Assembly (NCBI RefSeq): GCF_947179115.1
Contig: NZ_CAMXCI010000001.1
Location: 1,090,331 to 1,154,330 of the forward strand
DNA length: 64,000 nucleotides
Source: Commensalibacter papalotli
GTDB taxonomy: Bacteria; Pseudomonadota; Alphaproteobacteria; Acetobacterales; Acetobacteraceae
Direction: 5' to 3'
Shown: one piece after another, positions 25,375 through 33,634 of the stretch
Numbering within the stretch: the first letter of the stretch is position 1
Layout: the number at the start of each line of letters is the position of its first letter
Made by a program: the position numbers and the translations under genes
The notes under the pieces: model-generated
The model's database searches: none
What the model was told of the DNA's origin: nothing
What the model saw: the letters and a program-made list of their open reading frames with translations, nothing else

Positions 25375-26807
25375 TCCAAACGGTTATAATTATCTTCTAT
25401 ACGAATAATATCATCTTCATTTAAATAAGCGCCAGACTGTATTTCAATCACTACCAAAGGGATACGTCCAGGATTCCCCAAACGATGTAATGTTCCAGCT
25501 GGCAAGTAAACACTTTCATTCTCTTTAACAAGAATATTTTCATTGCCCCTTGTGACCTCTGCAACTCCAGAAACCACAACCCAATGTTCAGAGCGATGAT
25601 AATGTTTTTGCAAAGAAAGTTGTGAACCTTCATTTACCACCAGCTGTTTTACCTGAAAACGATGTCCATTGACCAAAGTTTCATAAAACCCCCAAGGGCG
25701 ATAACAACGTGCATGTGCAAAGGCTTCTTTTTGCTTGGCTGTTATCAACCGTTCAACAATCTTTTTAACTTCTTGAGATTTGCGTCGATCTGTAACCAAG
25801 ACAGCATCTTTAGTAACCACAACAACCACATCATCAAGACCACTGACCGCCGCCACCATATCATCCGAGCGAACATAGCTATTATGAGTATTTTCTAAGA
25901 ACACATTACCTATGGCAACATTGCCTACTTTATCTTTTGGGCTAATGTCCCAAAGACCATCCCAACTACCTATATCTGACCAAGTTAAATCCGCAGCAAT
26001 AACTAGCATTTGCTCGGTTTTTTCAGCAATCGCATAATCAATCGAAATATCAGGAATATTTACAAAATCCTCAAGTTGGATTCGTTCAAAATATAAATCT
26101 GTTTTGCGGTTTTTAATGGCAATTTGTATAAGAGATAAAAGCTCTGGCGTATATTTTTCCATTTCCCTCAGCATCGTCTGTGCAGAAAAAACAAACATCC
26201 CTGAATTCCACAAATAATTCCCAGATCCTATCATATGAACAGCACGCTGATAGTCAGGTTTTTCTGTAAATGCTTTTACAAAAAAAGCATGTTCGGCCTC
26301 TGAAAGCTTTTGCCCTTTTTCAATATACCCATACCCCGTTTCTGGTCTGGTTGGATGAATACCAAATGTAAGAATTTTTTCCTTTTGAGCCAGGATTGCT
26401 GCCTCTTTAACTAATTCAATTAAAAGCTCTGTTTCTTGAACAACTGCATCAGCTGCCATGACCCAAAGAATATAATTTGGGTTTTCTTGAGCTACTAACA
26501 TGCTTGCTGCTGCAATCGCTGGGGCTGAATTTCTGCCAATTGGCTCTAATAAAATACGGGCTTTTTCAATGCCAATCTCGCGCAACTGTTCAGCAATTAA
26601 AAAACGATGATCATTATTACAAACAATAATCGGGTCTGTAAACATAGACCCGACCGCTCTTAATGCTGTATCTTGCAACATCGAATTATTTGTTAACAAT
26701 GGCCATAATTGCTTGGGAAAACTGGCACGGGAAACAGGCCATAATCTGCTGCCTGTACCTCCTGACAAAATTACGGGAACAATTTTAAAATTCTCAGTTC
26801 CACTCAT
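25371..26807 (-). CDS. manC: Mannose-1-phosphate guanylyltransferase / mannose-6-phosphate isomerase (bifunctional)
   Basis: 478 residues. The N-terminal nucleotidyltransferase has VILSGGTGSRLWPVSRASFPKQ with the pyrophosphorylase signature, EPIGRNSAPAIAAAS and FTEKPDYQRA; the C-terminal third is a cupin phosphomannose isomerase with RPWGFYETL, SLQKHYHRSEHWVVVSG and LPAGTLHRLGNPG. Together these convert fructose-6-phosphate-derived mannose phosphates to GDP-mannose for surface polysaccharides. No manB or other exopolysaccharide genes are adjacent. The stop overlaps the last codons of the convergent small gene. The next gene upstream on the same strand is ihfB, 40 bp away. Confidence 0.94.
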   Translation of the reverse strand: MSGTENFKIVPVILSGGTGSRLWPVSRASFPKQLWPLLTNNSMLQDTALRAVGSMFTDPIIVCNNDHRFLIAEQLREIGIEKARILLEPIGRNSAPAIAAASMLVAQENPNYILWVMAADAVVQETELLIELVKEAAILAQKEKILTFGIHPTRPETGYGYIEKGQKLSEAEHAFFVKAFTEKPDYQRAVHMIGSGNYLWNSGMFVFSAQTMLREMEKYTPELLSLIQIAIKNRKTDLYFERIQLEDFVNIPDISIDYAIAEKTEQMLVIAADLTWSDIGSWDGLWDISPKDKVGNVAIGNVFLENTHNSYVRSDDMVAAVSGLDDVVVVVTKDAVLVTDRRKSQEVKKIVERLITAKQKEAFAHARCYRPWGFYETLVNGHRFQVKQLVVNEGSQLSLQKHYHRSEHWVVVSGVAEVTRGNENILVKENESVYLPAGTLHRLGNPGRIPLVVIEIQSGAYLNEDDIIRIEDNYNRLD

Positions 26808-26847
26808 TTTTTTTCCTTGCCTTTTTATTATTTTCCCAAAGCTGAGC

Positions 26848-27150
26848 TTACTTTTTAGCAGCCTCTTCTAATTGATTATTTGTTCGCTTTCTGAGTTCTT
26901 TACCGGTTTTGAAAAAAGGAACGTGCTTTTCTTCAACTTCAACAGCATCCCCAGTTCTAGGATTGCGACCTGTACGAGCTTTACGATTTTTAACAAAAAA
27001 AGCACCAAAACCACGCAACTCTACTCTACCACCTTCAGACAACGAAGCTTCGATTTCATCAAAAATCGTAGAAACAATCAAATCAATATCTTTAATTAAT
27101 AAATTTGGATGTGCTGCTGCAATCTCTAAAATTAGTTCAGATTTAGTCAT
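26848..27150 (-). CDS. ihfB: Integration host factor, beta subunit
   Basis: 100 residues, HU/IHF fold. What is seen: MTKSELILEIAAAHP, the helix LIVSTIFDEIEASL, the core GGRVELRGFGAFFVKNRKARTGRNPRTGD, where the proline in RNPRTG inserts into the minor groove, and VPFFKTGKELRKRTN. The RTGRNPRTGD arm and the RVELRGFG core fit IhfB better than HU. It bends DNA as a heterodimer with IhfA, whose gene is not in the window. sppA lies 39 bp upstream on the same strand; the sppA-ihfB pairing is common in alphaproteobacteria. Confidence 0.94.
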   Translation of the reverse strand: MTKSELILEIAAAHPNLLIKDIDLIVSTIFDEIEASLSEGGRVELRGFGAFFVKNRKARTGRNPRTGDAVEVEEKHVPFFKTGKELRKRTNNQLEEAAKK

Positions 27151-27189
27151 TCATTTATACTCATTATATACTTTTATTAAATTTGTAGC

Positions 27190-28128
27190 CTAAGGTTTCC
27201 AAATTGCTATAGCACCATCAAGATTTTCATGACTATTATACAGTGCTTGCTGCATAACCCCATTCATCGTATCTCCTAGTGTTTCACCCATAAATCTAGA
27301 AAACCACTTAGAAGGTTTCTTATTTTTTAACTCTATTACTTTGATATCAGATGATAATTTTAAATACTGAGCTAACCATTTCTTGGCATCTTGCTCTGTA
27401 CCAATTTGATCGACTAACCCATTGTTAACCGCTTGTTGACCACTATATGGACGACCATCACCAAGTTCTTTTACCTTGGCAACATCCATATGCCTTCCTT
27501 GTGCAACCATTCCTACAAATTGATCATAAAAGTTCTCAATCAATCCTTGTAACATCTCACGACCTTGAGGTGATAAAGGCTTAACCATCGAAGGTTGTCC
27601 CTTCAAAGGCCCAGAAACCAGCTGATCAACAGTAATGCCAACTTTTCCCAACAATCCGGAAATGTCAGGCGCTTGCATAATGACACCTATAGACCCCGTC
27701 AAGGTAGAGTTTAAAGCAAAAATCCGATTGGCTGGTACAGAAATCATATAACCAGCTGAAGCGGCTACACCTCCCATACTGACAACCACAGGTTTTTCCT
27801 TTGCAAAACGCATTACTGCATCATGCAATTGCTCTCCTCCTGTAACGGCACCCCCGGGACTATTCACACAAAGGATCAATCCTTTGATAGATTTATCTGC
27901 CAAAGCGTCATCAATTAACTTTACTTGCTTAGAAACATCAGATCCAATAATACCTTCGATTTTCAACTTTACCAAATGATCACCACCAGATCCCATCTTA
28001 GATAAAGAAGCACTCACAATAATTGATGCAACAGACACAACAAATATAATTATTGCCATACAACGCCACAAAACCAATTTTCGTCGTATTTTTTGACGTT
28101 CGAGTAATAAATCACTTTCTATTTGCAT
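27190..28128 (-). CDS. sppA: Signal peptide peptidase SppA (short form)
   Basis: 312 residues, a membrane-anchored serine protease that degrades cleaved signal peptides. One N-terminal helix (LVLWRCMAIIIFVVSVASIIVSA) anchors a periplasmic domain. What is seen: LCVNSPGGAVTGGEQLHDAV, the nucleophile Ser124 in GGVAASAGYMIS, SLTGSIGVI-type segment TLTGSIGVIM, and Lys176 in SGPLKGQPS; the 52-residue distance between Ser and Lys equals that of the Ser147/Lys199 dyad of Bacillus SppA. This is the one-domain (36K) type rather than the two-domain E. coli enzyme. ihfB follows 39 bp downstream. Confidence 0.94.
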   Translation of the reverse strand: MQIESDLLLERQKIRRKLVLWRCMAIIIFVVSVASIIVSASLSKMGSGGDHLVKLKIEGIIGSDVSKQVKLIDDALADKSIKGLILCVNSPGGAVTGGEQLHDAVMRFAKEKPVVVSMGGVAASAGYMISVPANRIFALNSTLTGSIGVIMQAPDISGLLGKVGITVDQLVSGPLKGQPSMVKPLSPQGREMLQGLIENFYDQFVGMVAQGRHMDVAKVKELGDGRPYSGQQAVNNGLVDQIGTEQDAKKWLAQYLKLSSDIKVIELKNKKPSKWFSRFMGETLGDTMNGVMQQALYNSHENLDGAIAIWKP

Positions 28129-28222
28129 TTAATTGAGCATCCCATAACCATAAGATATTATTTATATTTCCAAACAATGGATATATAATTATCAAGACAA
28201 CCCGAGTCAAAGAGAATATTTT

Positions 28223-28675
28223 TTAATCATCTTTGCGGCTTTTACGTCCATGGGTATGATCATTTTTATTATTGGCAATATTTTTACGTCCTAACCCAAT
28301 TTCACGAGCTAAATTAGATCTGCGTTCTGCATAATTTGGCGCAACCATAGGATAGTCTGCAGGGAGATTCCAACGTTCACGATATTGTTCCGGTGTTAAT
28401 CCATACGCACTTTGAATATGACGTTTTAACATTTTCAATTTTTTGCCATCTTCTAGGCAAATAATATAATCAGGAAATACAGAACGTTTAATAGGCACAA
28501 CAGGCTGTAACTTTTCTGTTTCTGAGCCATTTTTCTCTATAGAGTTTAACGTTTGATATACTTGTCTAATTAATTCTGGCAATTGATCTGTGCCAACCGA
28601 ATTATTAGATATATGTGACGAAACAACTTTGACTGTCAGCTCTAATAGCGAAAAATTTTTTTCTTCTAATTCCAT
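28223..28675 (-). CDS. MucR/Ros-family transcriptional regulator
   Basis: 150 residues. The C-terminal half is the MucR/Ros DNA-binding domain: VFPDYIICLEDGKKLKMLKRHI, then AYGLTPEQYRERWNLPADYPMVAPNYAERRSNLAREIGLGRK. Of the Ros zinc ligands one cysteine (IIC) and one histidine (KRH) remain; the second cysteine is Asp (CLED) and the last histidine is missing (HIQSAYG). Zinc-free members with such changes are known in rhizobia. MucR proteins silence AT-rich promoters for exopolysaccharide, motility and virulence genes and may act as H-NS-like proteins. The N-terminal half is helical and could oligomerise. It lies 94 bp upstream of sppA on the same strand. Confidence 0.92.
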   Translation of the reverse strand: MELEEKNFSLLELTVKVVSSHISNNSVGTDQLPELIRQVYQTLNSIEKNGSETEKLQPVVPIKRSVFPDYIICLEDGKKLKMLKRHIQSAYGLTPEQYRERWNLPADYPMVAPNYAERRSNLAREIGLGRKNIANNKNDHTHGRKSRKDD

Positions 28676-28941
28676 TATATTTACCCAAAAACCACACTAA
28701 ATACTTGAACTTTGTTTATAAAATTCAAATAAAATTATATTATAAATTTTATTTTTCAATATATATAGAAATAACAACTCTAACATTATTTAGAATAATT
28801 ACTATCTAAAATTGAAAAAATATCTCTTCACTCAACATAATACTCATCACCCAAAATAAAACTTTGATTTCCCCAAGATTTCTTACTGTTTAATATAAGA
28901 TTAACAACCCATACGCATTAATAATTTTCAAAAGAAAAACC

Positions 28942-29079
28942 ATGAACAAAACAAAATCATTTTATCTAATTTGCATCATAAGCTTATTCTTTCTATCAAA
29001 TTGCGCTCAAAACAATTCACATCATAATTATGTCAAAGGCTCATACTTACAAATTGGCTCTGGTGGATCTGTGCGTTAA
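28942..29079 (+). CDS. Very small lipoprotein, 45 residues
   Basis: An ATG at 28942 opens a 45-codon frame ending at TAA 29077-29079. The first 21 residues are a full lipoprotein signal: MNKTKSFYLI, a hydrophobic run CIISLFFL and the lipobox LSNC, with the acylated Cys at position 21. The mature peptide is only 25 residues (AQNNSHHNY, then GSYLQIGSGGSVR at the end). AAAAGAAAAA upstream is a weak ribosome site. Small lipoproteins of this kind are easily missed; the quality of the signal is the evidence. It stands alone in an 830-bp gap between the divergent MucR-like gene and rplU. Confidence 0.55.
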   Translation: MNKTKSFYLICIISLFFLSNCAQNNSHHNYVKGSYLQIGSGGSVR

Positions 29080-29505
29080 TCTTAAATAAGTATTCAAGAA
29101 AAAAATCATTATTAAATTTAAACAATACAGTAAATAATGTGACTGATTTATCGATAGTTTAAAAATATTTCAAGAAGTATTAACAAAAATGACAAAGAAT
29201 ATTTATTGCACTATCGAAAATACAAAATGTTTTTATGTATTACTCACTATGCTAAAAATATGTATACTTTGGTATTATATTAATATTTAATACATAAATC
29301 ACTACTATTAATCAGATCAAATCTTTAAACTAAATATATCTATAAAAATTAGCTTTTTTATTGACTTAGCAATTGACTTTTATACTAAAAAATATGATAT
29401 ATGTCAGAATTCAAAGTCTATCGTACCTTTGAAAGCTAATTATAACAAAAAGAAATTCTGTAAAATCACTTTTACAAGAGTTTGGCATAAATAGAGAGTT
29501 TATTA
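29080..29505. other. AT-rich intergenic region before rplU
   Basis: 426 bp with no convincing gene on either strand. An 8-bp inverted repeat (TCGATAGT at 29151, ACTATCGA at 29210) is separated by 51 bases. TTGACT occurs at 29361 and 29373, near TATACT (29381) and GATATA (29396), but no pair has ideal spacing. The promoter of the ribosomal protein operon must lie here. Confidence 0.5.
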
Positions 29506-29808
29506 ATGTTTGCAATTATCCGCACTGGTGGAAAACAATATCGCGTTACCCCTGATATGGTATTAAAAGTTGAAAAACTTGATGTCGAAGCAGGAAGAAC
29601 CGTTACTTTTTCAGAGATTCTAGCTGTTGATGGGAAAATTGGTATCCCAACTGTTGCTGGCGCATCTGTAAAAGCTACTGTTATTGCACAAGATCGTTTG
29701 AAAAAGGTAATTATTTTCAAAAAACGTCGTCGTCAAAACAGCCGCCGCAAAAATGGACATCGCCAACCTGTAACTGTTTTGCGTATTACCGAAATTAACG
29801 CTGCGTAA
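29506..29808 (+). CDS. rplU: 50S ribosomal protein L21
   Basis: 100 residues, full length. It starts MFAIIRTGGKQYRVTPDMVLKVEKL, the standard opening of L21, and carries the basic 23S rRNA-binding loop IIFKKRRRQNSRRKNGHRQP followed by VTVLRITEI. It is the first gene of a compact group rplU-rpmA-obgE-proB; rpmA follows 45 bp later. The ribosomal proteins are probably expressed at a higher level than obgE, because a hairpin lies between rpmA and obgE. Confidence 0.97.
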   Translation: MFAIIRTGGKQYRVTPDMVLKVEKLDVEAGRTVTFSEILAVDGKIGIPTVAGASVKATVIAQDRLKKVIIFKKRRRQNSRRKNGHRQPVTVLRITEINAA

Positions 29809-29853
29809 TTCACAACCCTATTCAATATTGATTTCTTAAACAGGAGATAAATC

Positions 29854-30123
29854 ATGGCACATAAAAAAGCAGGCGGTTCCTCCAGAAACGGACGCGATAC
29901 AGAAGGTCGTCGTCTTGGAGTAAAAAAATTCGGTGGACAATCAGTTATCGCTGGTAACATTATTGTTCGTCAACGTGGCACAAAAATTAAACCAGGAAGT
30001 AATGTTGGTTTAGGTCGTGACCACACAATTTTTGCCCTTGTTGATGGCAATGTACGCTTTGACAGCCGTAACAAAGGAAACGTTACTGTTTCTGTAGAAA
30101 CGCTAGCTAACGCTGCTGAATAA
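29854..30123 (+). CDS. rpmA: 50S ribosomal protein L27
   Basis: 89 residues. It begins MAHKKAGGSSRNGRDTEGRRLG, the conserved N-terminal tail that reaches the peptidyl transferase centre, and there is no cleavable N-terminal extension of the kind seen in Firmicutes. Then come KKFGGQSVIAGNIIVRQRG and GLGRDHTIFALVDGNVRF. AGGAGA lies 6 bases before the ATG. It follows rplU by 45 bp and is followed by a terminator-like hairpin. Confidence 0.97.
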   Translation: MAHKKAGGSSRNGRDTEGRRLGVKKFGGQSVIAGNIIVRQRGTKIKPGSNVGLGRDHTIFALVDGNVRFDSRNKGNVTVSVETLANAAE

Positions 30124-30159
30124 AGTCATCATTGACCTTTATGGTCTTTGTTATTCAAT

Positions 30160-30190
30160 AAAGGGTCGATTCGTATTGAATCGACCCTTT
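30160..30190 (+). terminator. Hairpin between rpmA and obgE (terminator or attenuator)
   Basis: Perfect 13-bp inverted repeat: AAAGGGTCGATTC (30160-30172), loop GTATT, GAATCGACCCTTT (30178-30190), then ATATTTTA. It can end most rplU-rpmA transcripts and let some read through into obgE. Confidence 0.75.
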
Positions 30191-30213
30191 ATATTTTAAG
30201 GTATAGATAAAAA

Positions 30214-31248
30214 ATGAAATTTCTCGATCAAGCAAAAATTTATATAAAATCAGGAGATGGTGGCAATGGCGTTGTCGCCTTTAGAAGAGAGAAATTCATT
30301 GAGTATGGCGGCCCAGACGGTGGAGATGGTGGACGCGGTGGCGACATTATTTTTCAAGCTATTGATAATTTAAATACCTTAATTGACTTTCGCTATACCC
30401 AACATTTTCGTGCTCGAAAAGGTGGCAATGGTTCTGGTTCCAACCGAACAGGTGCAGCTGCTGATGACGTGATAATCAAAGTCCCCGTGGGAACACAGAT
30501 TTTTGATGATGACAAAGAAACCTTGCTGGCTGACCTTGATGAAACAGGAAAAACCATTACTTTATGTCGTGGTGGTGATGGTGGTTTTGGAAATGCACGC
30601 TTTAAATCCAGCACAAACAGAGCCCCTCGCCGTGCAGATCCAGGATGGCCTGGTGAAGAACGTTGGATTTGGTTACGATTAAAATTAATTGCTGATGCCG
30701 GATTGGTAGGGCTGCCAAATGCAGGAAAATCAACATTTTTATCCGTAGCTTCTGCAGCGCGTCCTAAAATTGCAGATTATCCTTTTACTACGCTACATCC
30801 TCAGTTAGGAATGGTGCGTTTATCTTCTACTGAAGAATTTGTTCTGGCAGATATACCAGGACTAATCGAAGGTGCCCATATGGGCAATGGTCTCGGCGAT
30901 CGATTCTTGGGCCATGTCGAACGTTGCGCTTTGTTACTTCATTTAATTGATATTACATCCGAAGATGTTGTTGAAACTTGGAAAACCATTCGCCATGAAT
31001 TGGAAGCTTATCACGGCGATCTTATTAAAAAACATGAAATTATTGGGTTAAATAAAGTAGATCTTTTAACTTCTGAAGAAGTTTTGGAAAAACAACAAGC
31101 TTTGGAAAAAGCAACAGGGCAAAAAGTCTTTTTACTTTCTGCGGCAACGCATCATGGTGTAAAAGATATTTTATATTATTTACAAAACTATATTACTAAT
31201 CATAAACTGAATGATATTTCTCACCAAAAGCCATTTAGTCCTATATGA
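30214..31248 (+). CDS. obgE: GTPase Obg/CgtA
   Basis: 344 residues. An essential GTPase that binds the 50S subunit and links ribosome assembly to growth. The glycine-rich Obg domain comes first (KSGDGGNGVVAFRREKF, GGPDGGDGGRGGDI, RGGDGGFGNARFKSS), then the G domain: G1 GLPNAGKSTFL, G2 in YPFTTLHPQLG, G3 DIPGLIEG, G4 NKVDLL, G5 LSAATHHG. The C-terminal OCT domain is absent, as in many alphaproteobacteria; only a short tail follows. Its stop TGA overlaps the ATG of proB in ATGA. Confidence 0.96.
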   Translation: MKFLDQAKIYIKSGDGGNGVVAFRREKFIEYGGPDGGDGGRGGDIIFQAIDNLNTLIDFRYTQHFRARKGGNGSGSNRTGAAADDVIIKVPVGTQIFDDDKETLLADLDETGKTITLCRGGDGGFGNARFKSSTNRAPRRADPGWPGEERWIWLRLKLIADAGLVGLPNAGKSTFLSVASAARPKIADYPFTTLHPQLGMVRLSSTEEFVLADIPGLIEGAHMGNGLGDRFLGHVERCALLLHLIDITSEDVVETWKTIRHELEAYHGDLIKKHEIIGLNKVDLLTSEEVLEKQQALEKATGQKVFLLSAATHHGVKDILYYLQNYITNHKLNDISHQKPFSPI

Positions 31249-32375
31249 AACAAATTCCAAAAATTAATAAAGCCCGCCGAATTGTTATCAAAATTGGTAG
31301 TGCCTTGCTGGTCGATGGCCAGAATGCTTGTATCCGCCAATCTTGGTTACAAACTGTAGTCAAAGATATTGTCAATTTACGTATGCAAAATTGCGATGTT
31401 TTGGTTGTTTCTTCAGGGGCAATTGCGCTGGCACGTTATGCGTTTAACTTAAATCGCCATAAATTACGGTTGGCGGAAAAACAAGCTGCTGCTGCAATTG
31501 GGCAAATTAAACTGGCTCAGGCATGGAGTGAAAATTTTCTTGCCCACGATATTACAACTGCGCAGATTTTGCTAACCTTGGAAGATACAGAAACACGTTT
31601 ACATTATTTAAACGCACGCTCGGCTTTGGAAACTTTATTAAAACTCGGTTGCATCCCTATTATCAATGAAAATGATACAGTAGCCACCTCAGAGATTCGC
31701 TTTGGTGATAATGATCGTTTAGCTGCTCGTGTTGCCGAAATGGTAGGAGCAGATCAACTCATTTTATTATCTGATATTGATGGCTTATATACCGCAGATC
31801 CAAAATCAGACACAAACGCTCAACATCTACCTATCATCGAAGAAATTACGCCTGAAATTATGGCAATGGGAGGCAAAGCCCCGAGTGGTTATTCCTCTGG
31901 AGGCATGGCGACCAAGCTTGCTGCGGGGAATATAGCTACTACAGCTGGTTGTGCCATGGCCATTGCTTTTGGCAAACTTCAGCATCCTTTAAAAGCGCTG
32001 CAAGACGGTGCAAGATGTTCATGGTTCTTACCTAACCACTCGACTTATTCTGCTCGCAAGCGTTGGATTGCAGGGGGAATAACAACAAAAGGGATTGTTT
32101 ACGTTGATCACGGGGCAGAAAAAGCCTTGCACTCTGGAAAATCGCTACTGCCTGTAGGTATTATCAAGGTTGAAGGCTATTTCCAAAGAGGAGATTTAAT
32201 TAAGATCTCTAATAAAGAAGGACTTATTATTGGCAGTGGTGTTACTGCTTATGATTCGTCTGAAATTAACCAAATTATTGGTCTGCAAACAGGCGATATT
32301 AATGCATCCCTTGGATGGGAAGGGCCCGATGAAGTCATTCACCATGACGACATGGTTCTTCCCCTTTCCAATTAG
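31245..32375 (+). CDS. proB: Glutamate 5-kinase
   Basis: 376 residues: an amino acid kinase domain followed by a PUA domain. It makes glutamyl-5-phosphate, the first step of proline synthesis. What is seen: IVIKIGSALLVDG, VVSSGAIALARYAF, PIINENDTVATSEIRFGDNDRLAARVAEMVGADQLILLSDIDGLYTADP, and GGMATKLAAG; the PUA part starts near residue 280 (GKSLLPVGIIKVEGYFQRGDLI). It overlaps obgE by 4 bp (coupled) and overlaps the convergent hypothetical gene by 4 bp at its 3' end. proA is not adjacent. Confidence 0.95.
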   Translation: MKQIPKINKARRIVIKIGSALLVDGQNACIRQSWLQTVVKDIVNLRMQNCDVLVVSSGAIALARYAFNLNRHKLRLAEKQAAAAIGQIKLAQAWSENFLAHDITTAQILLTLEDTETRLHYLNARSALETLLKLGCIPIINENDTVATSEIRFGDNDRLAARVAEMVGADQLILLSDIDGLYTADPKSDTNAQHLPIIEEITPEIMAMGGKAPSGYSSGGMATKLAAGNIATTAGCAMAIAFGKLQHPLKALQDGARCSWFLPNHSTYSARKRWIAGGITTKGIVYVDHGAEKALHSGKSLLPVGIIKVEGYFQRGDLIKISNKEGLIIGSGVTAYDSSEINQIIGLQTGDINASLGWEGPDEVIHHDDMVLPLSN

Positions 32376-32989
32376 CGCGGGGGCCAACGCAAAATAGGTT
32401 CGGCTCTACGTCGTGGTTGTGATCCTTCCTGTCTTTCTTCTTTAACTGGTTTGCTAGGAGGATTGTAAATTTGATCTTCTCTTCGCCCAGGGTTAACAAA
32501 TTGTTGCTCTTGCCTTGATACAGCAGGTCCACGCTCTCTAAAACGATTTTGTCTGGCGTTTTGTTCTTCCTCTGAAATATGTGTTTCTTTTTCAGGAGAA
32601 CGCGTAAAGTCAACCTCCTCTGATTGAGAAGGAGGATCAAAACATGTGGGACGATTTTTTGTAGAAGCAACTGCTGCATAATATTCAGCAGAAGAATCTT
32701 TTAACTTTTTCCCTTTATTAACCACACCACTTCGACCAACCTCATCATCACCTGTAGGAATAGGCTGTAACTTGAACTCTAAGCGTTCACGTGCGTCAGG
32801 AAGTCGCTTCAATAAAACCCGTAATTGAGATTGGATATCTTCCATTTGATGATCAAGATACGTCAAACGACTTTTTAATCCCAAAACAGAAAACGGCATT
32901 AATAAAAAACAAAGACCAAAAATAACAACTACGCCGACGACGATCAGTTGAAACCATAAAGGCATCCATTCTGGAAAAAAAGACCCCAT
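32372..32989 (-). CDS. Hypothetical membrane-anchored protein with coiled coil and disordered tail
   Basis: 205 residues. One hydrophobic helix near the N terminus (residues about 11-33, PLWFQLIVVGVVVIFGLCFLLMPF) is followed by a charged, coiled-coil-like stretch LDHQMEDIQSQLRVLLKRLPDARERLEFK. The remaining two thirds are low-complexity, rich in Glu, Arg, Gln, Ser and Pro (SQSEEVDFTRSPEKETH, EEQNARQNRFRERG) and end in RRRAEPILRWPPR. I do not recognise a family. Homologues are likely in other acetic acid bacteria because of the ordered N-terminal part, but that is inference. Its 3' end overlaps proB by 4 bp. Confidence 0.65.
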   Translation of the reverse strand: MGSFFPEWMPLWFQLIVVGVVVIFGLCFLLMPFSVLGLKSRLTYLDHQMEDIQSQLRVLLKRLPDARERLEFKLQPIPTGDDEVGRSGVVNKGKKLKDSSAEYYAAVASTKNRPTCFDPPSQSEEVDFTRSPEKETHISEEEQNARQNRFRERGPAVSRQEQQFVNPGRREDQIYNPPSKPVKEERQEGSQPRRRAEPILRWPPR

Positions 32990-33092
32990 AAAACTTATCC
33001 AGCTACCTAATTACTAAAATAAAATTAATATTCTTGAATATGTATGAATTTATCAACTTTGAGAAAATTGTCAAAATTCCCCTTGAAATTCA

Positions 33093-33353
33093 TTACATTC
33101 CCAAAGCGCGACGATAAATATCAAAAAGCGTTTCTTGTTCTTCAATTTCCGAAGGCTCTTTTTTACGTGCCGTAATAATACGACGAATAACAGGCACATC
33201 AAATCCAGCAGATTTCGCTTCAGCATAAATGTCTTTGATATCATTTGCTAGACCTTTACGCTCTTCTTCTAAACGTTCAATACGTTCAATGATGCTACGC
33301 AAACGATCTGCTGCAATCCCACCAACTTCTGGTGCTTTTTCAAACTCACTCAT
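33093..33353 (-). CDS. gapR: GapR (DUF2312) nucleoid-associated protein
   Basis: 86 residues. The whole protein matches the DUF2312 pattern: GGIAADRLRSIIERIERLEEERKGLANDIKDIYAEAKSAGFDVPVIRRIITARKK and a short acidic end, EEQETLFDIYRRALG. In Caulobacter, GapR forms a tetrameric clamp that binds overtwisted, AT-rich DNA ahead of replication and transcription and stimulates topoisomerases. The high AT content of this genome fits such a protein. It is divergent from zwf across 281 bp that hold no other gene. Confidence 0.93.
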   Translation of the reverse strand: MSEFEKAPEVGGIAADRLRSIIERIERLEEERKGLANDIKDIYAEAKSAGFDVPVIRRIITARKKEPSEIEEQETLFDIYRRALGM

Positions 33354-33634
33354 TTTAATTCCTTACTTTTGCATACTATCAAATAAACAGTATTTGTTAT
33401 ATTGCATTACGCAATCCTTTTGGTAGCGTCAATTATTTGATGCAATATTATTTTATTCAAACATAATTAAAAGTTTGAAAAAAGAAAATATCATATTAAG
33501 CTAACCCTAAATCATGATAATCAGTAAGACTAATTATTCAATGATAGGTTTATATTTTTATTATCGTTATTACCAAATTTATTTTACGCTTAATTCATGC
33601 AATTAAACAAAATAATCTGAAAGGTTAAATTTTT

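Noticed and set aside
29361..29401. Sigma-70 promoter for rplU
   Set aside because: TTGACT and TATACT or GATATA are present but no combination has good spacing, so I do not call it.
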